Shown: positions 1 to 5,135 of the stretch, piece by piece
How the letters are laid out: every line of letters begins with the position of its first letter
How positions within the stretch are numbered: position 1 is the stretch's first letter
Position numbers and translations under genes: made by a program
Notes under the pieces: model-generated
Databases searched by the model: none
Told to the model about the DNA's origin: nothing
What the model saw: the letters and a program-made list of their open reading frames with translations, nothing else
Assembly (NCBI GenBank): GCA_041742255.1
Contig: JBGSIZ010000309.1
Coordinates: forward strand, 1-5,135
DNA: 5,135 bases
Direction: 5' to 3'
Source: JBGSIZ01 sp041742255
Lineage (GTDB): Bacteria > Pseudomonadota > Alphaproteobacteria > Rhodobacterales > Rhodobacteraceae

Positions 1-1264
1 CCGACTGCCGGTCCCGGTTGCCGCCGCGCGACCGTGTCCGGGTGCGGCTGGAGGTCTTGCGCGGGGCCTCGTCCACGCCGGTGTCGTCGGTTTGGGTGGT
101 TGGCGGGGTTGCGGCACCCACCGGGCTGTCCACCCGGGGGATCTCGTTTCCGATCAGTTTTTCCACAGCCGCGAAATATTTTTCGTCCCGGGTGGAGCAG
201 ATCATGATCGTCTTGCCCGACCGTCCGGCCCGGCCTGTGCGGCCGATGCGATGGACGTAATCCTCGGCATGGCTGGGCACGTCAAAGTTGATGACGTGGC
301 TGACCGCCGGAATGTCCAGCCCGCGCGCGGCCACATCAGAGGCCACGAGGAACCGCAGGCTGCCATCCCGAAAGCCGTCAAGCGTCCGCATTCGTTGGCT
401 TTGTTCCAGATCGCCGTGGATCGGGGCAGCGTTATAGCCGTGCTGTGTCAGCGATTTGGCGACGATATCCACATCCGATTTGCGGTTGCAAAAGATGATG
501 GCGTTGGTGCAGGCCGCACCTTCGTTGTCGATCAGCGCTCGCAGGAGTTCGCGTTTTTCGGTCGCTTCGCGTTCTTTGCGCGACCCTTGGAACATGACCA
601 CGCATTGCGCGATGTTTTCGCCCGTCGTGGCGGCGCGGGCCACTTCGACCTTGGCGGGCGCGTTCAGGAAGGTGTTGGTGATCCGTTCGATTTCCGGGGC
701 CATCGTGGCCGAAAAGAACAGGGTTTGTCGGGTGAAGGGTGTCAGGCTGAAAATCCGTTCGATATCGGGGATGAACCCCATGTCGAGCATCCGATCGGCC
801 TCGTCCACGACCATGATCTGAACGCCAGTCAACAGGAGTTTGCCGCGTTCGAAATGGTCCAGAAGGCGGCCGGGCGTGGCGATCAGAACGTCCACACCCC
901 GGTCGATCAGCGTGTCTTGTTCCTTGAACGAGACCCCGCCGATCAACAGCGCCTTGGTCAGTTTGGTGTATTTGGAGTAAGTGTCAAAGTTTTCAGCAAC
1001 TTGCGCGGCCAATTCCCGTGTCGGACACAGCACAAGGCTGCGCGGCATCCGCGCCCGTGCCCGCCCACGCCCCAGAAGCGTGATCATCGGCAACACGAAA
1101 CTGGCGGTTTTGCCGGTGCCCGTCTGGGCGATGCCCAGCACATCCTTGCCTTCGAGCGCGGGCGGGATCGCGCCAGCCTGAATGGGGGTCGGGGTCAGGT
1201 ATCCAGCCTCGGATACGGCTTTGAGAACCTTTGCATCGAGGTTCAGATCGGAAAATTGGGTCAT
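1..1264 (-). CDS. DEAD-box ATP-dependent RNA helicase, RhlE-like (3' end cut by window edge)
   Basis: Cytoplasmic ATP-dependent RNA helicase that unwinds or remodels RNA duplexes; RhlE-type enzymes act in ribosome assembly and RNA decay (family knowledge). Visible motifs in order: Q motif GYLTPTPIQ (residues 21-29), Walker A AQTGTGKT (46-53), PTRELAAQ (81-88), TPGRLLD (130-136), DEAD box VDEADRMLDMGF (153-164), SAT (185-187), second RecA domain from about 250 with HGDLEQSQR (283-291), ARGLDIPAVSHVINFDVP (313-330) and HRIGRTGRAG (338-347). After about residue 380 comes a Pro/Thr-rich linker and an Arg/Ser/Gly-rich basic tail (401-421), typical of an RNA-binding extension. No stop codon appears before base 1, so the gene continues leftwards, probably by only a short tail. 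The ATG at 1264 starts right at the family's N-terminus (MTQFSDLNLD); only a weak GGA lies 5 nt upstream. Divergent from the PepSY gene. RhlE rather than DeaD/SrmB is inferred from the short N-terminus and motif wording; exact orthology is uncertain. Confidence 0.95.
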   Translation of the reverse strand, partial: MTQFSDLNLDAKVLKAVSEAGYLTPTPIQAGAIPPALEGKDVLGIAQTGTGKTASFVLPMITLLGRGRARARMPRSLVLCPTRELAAQVAENFDTYSKYTKLTKALLIGGVSFKEQDTLIDRGVDVLIATPGRLLDHFERGKLLLTGVQIMVVDEADRMLDMGFIPDIERIFSLTPFTRQTLFFSATMAPEIERITNTFLNAPAKVEVARAATTGENIAQCVVMFQGSRKEREATEKRELLRALIDNEGAACTNAIIFCNRKSDVDIVAKSLTQHGYNAAPIHGDLEQSQRMRTLDGFRDGSLRFLVASDVAARGLDIPAVSHVINFDVPSHAEDYVHRIGRTGRAGRSGKTIMICSTRDEKYFAAVEKLIGNEIPRVDSPVGAATPPTTQTDDTGVDEAPRKTSSRTRTRSRGGNRDRQS

Positions 1265-1338
1265 GAGCGTCCATCAAGAGCGGTTCCGGCGATCCGGTTC
1301 CGACAGGGTTATGGGACGCAAATCTGCCGGGCGCCCCG

Positions 1339-1360
1339 CAAAAATCCCGGCTGCCGGGAT
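1339..1360 (-). terminator. Terminator-like hairpin upstream of the helicase gene
   Basis: ATCCCGGC-T-GCCGGGAT (1344-1360) is a perfect 8-bp inverted repeat around one base. As RNA it would fold as a 7-bp stem with a 3-nt loop. Read on the minus strand, the stem is followed by a run of five T (1344-1340, the first one paired) and then G, which is the layout of a short intrinsic terminator. It lies 75 nt upstream of the helicase start codon. It could stop leftward transcription coming from prfC antisense through the PepSY gene, or act as a leader element of the helicase mRNA if the promoter lies further upstream. It could also be a protein-binding palindrome. The repeat is seen; the function is inferred. 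Confidence 0.5.
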
Positions 1361-1490
1361 GACTGCGTCTTAGACGGTTCCACGGGGTTGGTCAATCAAT
1401 GCGGTGTCGGTGCAAACGTCGGTCATGCGTGGAATATACCTTGGGTTTATTGCGCGGGGCTGCCCGACATGGTGCAAGGGGGGAGGCGTT

Positions 1491-1494
1491 GGAG
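1491..1494 (+). promoter_or_regulatory. Shine-Dalgarno site of the PepSY gene
   Basis: GGAG lies 6 nt before the ATG at 1501. It fixes the start there rather than at in-frame ATG 1399, which has no comparable site and would put 34 non-conserved residues in front of the membrane-protein N-terminus. Confidence 0.7.
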
Positions 1495-1500
1495 AACAGC

Positions 1501-2117
1501 ATGACCTTTCTGGAAACCCTGAACATCGAGCGTCGTTTGCGGTCTGTTCATGGCTGGCTGGGCGCCATCATATTGCCATGGGTTGTTGTCGCAGGCCTGA
1601 CCGGGTTTTACATGAACCACGAGCGGTTGGTTCTGGGATGGCTGCCGGATGCCAGTGACGTCGGGCCCGAGGCCTATGCCGATCAACCCGAGGCGACACC
1701 GGTTGCGAGCGGGGCAGACGCGATGGGTATTGCCTCGCGGTATCGCCCGGATGCCGCCGATATGTCGCTGGATACCGACAGCAGCTATGCTGATCGCGTG
1801 GTGTGGACGGTGGATACCGGCCCCGATGCCGTGATCGTGGACCGCCAGACCGGGTTTGTCTGGCTGCGGGAGCGATATCGCATCACGGCCTTTGCCCCGG
1901 ATGGCACGCGGGTCGGAACGGACCTGCGGTGGTCCCGGATATTGTCGTCGCTTCACACCCGCGGATGGGTGGGCGAGGCGTTGGGCAAATGGCTTGCCGA
2001 TATCACCGCCATCGCGTTGGTGGTGTTTGGCCTGTCGGGGCTGGTGTTATTCTGGGCCCCGCGCCGCCGCCGAAACCGGAACCGGGCGGCCAGACTTCGT
2101 GCAGCGAACGCCGCCCG

Positions 2118-2121
<4 letters not shown>
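1501..2121 (+). CDS. PepSY-associated two-helix inner-membrane protein
   Basis: A 206-residue protein with a membrane helix at about 17-38 (HGWLGAIILPWVVVAGLTGF) and a second at about 165-186 (IALVVFGLSGLVLFW), enclosing a soluble, presumably periplasmic, region of about 125 residues. The RxxHGWLG start of helix 1 and the SLHTRGW...LSGLVLFW end are typical of PepSY-type membrane proteins, a group that includes reductases for iron-siderophore uptake. Histidines 17, 40 and 152 sit next to the helices, where such proteins can bind haem; that role is inferred. The soluble part includes a VVWTVDTGPDAVIVDRQTG stretch (100-118) that resembles a PepSY strand pair with a DxxTG turn. The C-terminus is a positively charged tail (188-206), fitting a cytoplasmic end. 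It is about half the size of the usual four-helix members, so it is a minimal version. No TonB receptor or iron gene is adjacent. The substrate is unknown. Its stop codon overlaps that of prfC. Confidence 0.8.
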
Positions 2122-3713
<1,592 letters not shown>

Positions 3714-3818
3714 GCGCCCGCGTCTAGCGCGAGTGGCCGCAAAGGGCAATCGGCGGTGAAAAGGCCCGTGGATATCGCGTCGGTTTCCGGGCGGTATCCC
3801 GTCGGTGTCATTTTGCGG
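3714..3818. other. Gap between Hint gene and prfC
   Basis: This 105-bp spacer separates two genes read on the minus strand. I found no hairpin followed by a T run, so read-through from the Hint gene into prfC is possible. A weak promoter-like pair for prfC, TTGCCC and TAGACG 17 bp apart on the minus strand just before the start codon, matches the consensus poorly and is not called. Confidence 0.4.
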
Positions 3819-4829
3819 TCACGACGACGAGGACGCCCGCCGCAAGAGGTCCACGGCATCGGGTGCGGACAACAGGGTTTCCGCCACTTCGTAATCCTGA
3901 TGGTGCCGCCGTTTGTGCCCCGCCCGGTTGCCAGACACACGCTGCCCCACGTCGTCGGGCACTGCCGCCCGTGTGCGCGGGTCGATCAGCAGGCTTTCGG
4001 CGGCGATCCCTTCGGCATAGATGATCTGGTGGTCGTCGAACAAAAGCTGGAAGTAGTCGATGAACCCGCCGTCCTGTTGCACGACGGTGGTCCCGTTGAT
4101 CAGGTGCCGCACCTTGACCAGAACCTCGGCCCGGCCCGCGCCGACCTTGTCCGTTCGTTGGTAGATGAAAATCCGGTGGTCGGGCGACAGCACAAGGTCG
4201 TTTTCGTTGTGCAGCGCCCCCCTGCGGATGACCACAGGCGCAAAGGCCCCCACCGCCCGCAGCGTGGTCTGCCCGATCCAGCGCACCGATTGCGGGCCGT
4301 CGTCGCGGGTCAGAACCTTGTCCCCGATTGCCAGATCTTCGATCCGGCGCTGTTCCCCCGACGCCATGGTGATGTGCGTCCCGCGCGAGAACGACACGCA
4401 GGCCACCTCGGCCAGACGCGCGGTGGCGGCGTGCCGGTCCACCCCGACCAGCCGGTAATCGGTGTCTGGCGCAAGCGTGGCCAGCGGCAGGAACCAGACA
4501 TCCTCGACCCCGCCATCCACGACCTCGACCAGCACAAGCGCCTCGAAGGTGGTGCTGTCGGGGGCCATGAGCGTGATGCAGCAGTCCAGAAAGACCGCGT
4601 TGCCTGTCATCCCGGCCTCTGACCCCGGTGCCACGAGATAGCTTTTGCCATCTGGCCCGACTGACAGGGTCAGCCGCAGGCGCGTTGCCCCGTCCCGCAG
4701 TTGATAGACGTCATCCAGCAGGAGTTCATCGGCAAAGGTGATCCCGTCGCCATCCGCCACGCCGTCCGTCACGCGGAAATCCCGCGCCCGCAGAACCGGC
4801 AGTGTCTGGGTGGTTTCGGAATGGGTCAT
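3819..4829 (-). CDS. Stand-alone Hint-domain (Hedgehog/intein-type, Hint_2-like) protein
   Basis: A 336-residue protein. Residues 1-140 form an N-terminal region of beta-strand character that I do not recognise. A Hint module follows: entry motif ACVSFSRGTHI (143-153), RRIEDLAIGDKVLTRDDGPQ (161-180) and SVRWIGQTTLRA (181-192), the histidine block DLVLSPDHRIFIY (211-223, His218), and a late strand block QLLFDDHQIIYAEGIAAESL (261-280, His267). Hint domains in inteins and Hedgehog proteins carry out self-splicing or self-cleavage starting from a cysteine or serine; free-standing versions are abundant in Rhodobacteraceae and their biological role is unsettled. The position usually occupied by Cys in the CFxxGT entry motif is Ser146 here, with a Cys two residues earlier (144). 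No signal peptide or transmembrane segment is visible. The C-terminus (300-336) has a His/Arg cluster and ends in four serines. ATG 4829 is the only suitable start; no clear Shine-Dalgarno precedes it. Function beyond the Hint fold is unknown. Confidence 0.88.
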   Translation of the reverse strand: MTHSETTQTLPVLRARDFRVTDGVADGDGITFADELLLDDVYQLRDGATRLRLTLSVGPDGKSYLVAPGSEAGMTGNAVFLDCCITLMAPDSTTFEALVLVEVVDGGVEDVWFLPLATLAPDTDYRLVGVDRHAATARLAEVACVSFSRGTHITMASGEQRRIEDLAIGDKVLTRDDGPQSVRWIGQTTLRAVGAFAPVVIRRGALHNENDLVLSPDHRIFIYQRTDKVGAGRAEVLVKVRHLINGTTVVQQDGGFIDYFQLLFDDHQIIYAEGIAAESLLIDPRTRAAVPDDVGQRVSGNRAGHKRRHHQDYEVAETLLSAPDAVDLLRRASSSS

Positions 4830-4857
4830 GGGGCCACGGGGTAAGATACATTCAAGA

Positions 4858-4871
4858 TGACGATAGCGTCA
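4858..4871. repeat. Inverted repeat TGACG-4-CGTCA, candidate operator
   Basis: TGACGATAGCGTCA has 5-bp arms around ATAG. Its centre is about 35 bp upstream of the Hint start codon and it would overlap the -35 box of the weak promoter described for that gene. Operator function is inferred only from position and symmetry. Confidence 0.4.
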
Positions 4872-4903
4872 CAGTTGGGCGGAAACACGTCAACAGTCTG
4901 ATT

Positions 4904-4928
4904 TATCGGGGGCGATTGTTGCCCGATA
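4904..4928. repeat. Inverted repeat TATCGGG-11-CCCGATA, candidate operator
   Basis: Perfect 7-bp arms (4904-4910 and 4922-4928) flank an 11-bp spacer, so arm centres are 18 bp apart, under two helical turns. It sits about 50 bp upstream of the SDR start. There is no T run after it, so it is more like a protein-binding site than a terminator. Its right arm is part of CGATAGCG (4924-4931), which also occurs at 4861-4868. Confidence 0.45.
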
Positions 4929-4965
4929 GCGCCCCACCTGTTACCCGGGGGGCCGGGCAATAGGC

Positions 4966-4971
4966 AAGGAG
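4966..4971 (+). promoter_or_regulatory. Shine-Dalgarno site of the SDR gene
   Basis: AAGGAG with a 6-nt spacer before ATG 4978. This is the strongest ribosome binding site in the window and fixes the SDR start. Confidence 0.8.
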
Positions 4972-4977
4972 CCAGTC

Positions 4978-5135
4978 ATGGATCTGGGGATCACGGGAAA
5001 ACGCGCGCTGGTGTGTGCCGCGTCCAAGGGGTTGGGCCGGGGGTGCGCGATGGCCTTGGCCGAGGCCGGTGTTGATCTGGTGTTGAATGCGCGGGGGCGC
5101 GAGGCGTTGGAGGCTACCGCCGCCGCCATCCGCGC
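4978..5135 (+). CDS. Short-chain dehydrogenase/reductase (SDR), 5' end only
   Basis: The first 52 complete codons of an NAD(P)H-dependent oxidoreductase of the SDR superfamily, probably of the FabG-like (3-oxoacyl reductase) kind; the substrate cannot be told from this fragment. Visible: beta-1 with ALVCAASKGLG (10-20), the glycine-rich dinucleotide turn, then helix GRGCAMALAEAG (20-31) and beta-2 DLVLNARG (33-40). Arg39 after beta-2 suggests NADP(H) preference (inference). The usual TGxxxGxG turn reads CAASKGLG, so the first Thr-Gly pair is Cys-Ala; I recall this wording from a known subfamily of annotated SDRs, so it need not mean loss of activity. The catalytic Ser, Tyr and Lys lie beyond the right edge. 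The gene is divergent from the Hint gene and has a good Shine-Dalgarno. Confidence 0.9.
   Translation, partial: MDLGITGKRALVCAASKGLGRGCAMALAEAGVDLVLNARGREALEATAAAIR

Larger units (their letters stand above)
1265..1500. other. Divergent intergenic region, helicase / PepSY gene
   Basis: This 236-bp gap must hold promoters for both flanking genes. Besides the hairpin at 1344-1360, it contains the odd palindrome CGTCTTAGACG (1366-1376) and three copies of CGGTTCC (1281-1287, 1295-1301, 1375-1381). A possible -10-like TATACC (1435-1440) faces the PepSY gene and CATAAC (minus strand, 1313-1308) faces the helicase, but neither has a convincing -35 element at the right spacing. No small gene with a ribosome binding site was found. 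Confidence 0.5.
4830..4977. promoter_or_regulatory. Divergent promoter region, Hint gene / SDR gene
   Basis: These 148 bp separate two divergent starts and are less GC-rich in the middle than the flanking genes. A weak minus-strand promoter for the Hint gene can be drawn as GTGACG (4872-4867) and TATCTT (4848-4843) with an 18-bp spacer. It would give an almost leaderless mRNA, in line with the missing Shine-Dalgarno, but the match is poor. Two inverted repeats (listed separately) lie inside. Confidence 0.45.

Noticed and set aside
1399..1500. Upstream in-frame ATG for the PepSY gene (34 extra residues)
   Set aside because: There is no ribosome binding site, the added residues are unlike any membrane-protein N-terminus, and ATG 1501 has GGAG at good spacing.
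92..1504. A 470-codon open frame on the plus strand opposite the DEAD-box helicase
   Set aside because: The minus strand codes for a complete set of helicase motifs; this frame has His/Arg/Gly-rich shadow composition and no Shine-Dalgarno or known domain.
3714..3749. TTG start for prfC at 3749
   Set aside because: It would add 12 basic residues not expected in RF3 and has no Shine-Dalgarno; ATG 3713 gives the usual N-terminus and length.
4904..4928. Reading the TATCGGG repeat as an intrinsic terminator
   Set aside because: No T run follows on either strand, and it lies between two divergent starts, where no transcript is expected to end.

Overview
The window looks like ordinary chromosomal sequence from a GC-rich alphaproteobacterium, most likely of the Rhodobacteraceae/Roseobacter type. 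I infer this from the base composition (roughly 60% GC by eye), the strong G/C preference at third codon positions, and the gene set, in particular a stand-alone Hint-domain protein of a kind typical of that family. I see no mobile element, CRISPR array, tRNA, rRNA or phage gene.

Layout, left to right. (1) A DEAD-box RNA helicase of RhlE type reads leftwards from 1264 and runs off the left edge; 421 codons are visible and probably only part of the low-complexity basic tail is missing. (2) A 236-bp divergent gap (1265-1500) carries a perfect inverted repeat (1344-1360) that resembles an intrinsic terminator when read on the minus strand. (3) A small two-helix PepSY-type membrane protein reads rightwards (1501-2121). 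(4) It converges on prfC, encoding peptide chain release factor 3 (3713-2118, minus). The two genes share the four bases CTAG, so both stop codons lie inside one palindrome. (5) Upstream of prfC on the same strand, 105 bp away, is the Hint-domain protein (4829-3819, minus). (6) A 148-bp divergent gap (4830-4977) contains two inverted repeats built on a shared CGATA core. (7) The 5' end of a short-chain dehydrogenase/reductase gene starts at 4978 with a good Shine-Dalgarno sequence and leaves the window at the right edge.

The genes do not form an obvious pathway. The helicase and RF3 both act on RNA or translation but are separated by a convergent membrane-protein gene. Hint protein and prfC are co-directional and could share a transcript, but the gap is wide. 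No novel multi-gene system is visible. The items most worth a second look are the terminator-like hairpin just upstream of the RNA helicase, the stop-codon overlap of the PepSY gene and prfC, the serine in place of the usual catalytic cysteine in the Hint domain, and the repeated CGATA elements in the right-hand divergent promoter region.
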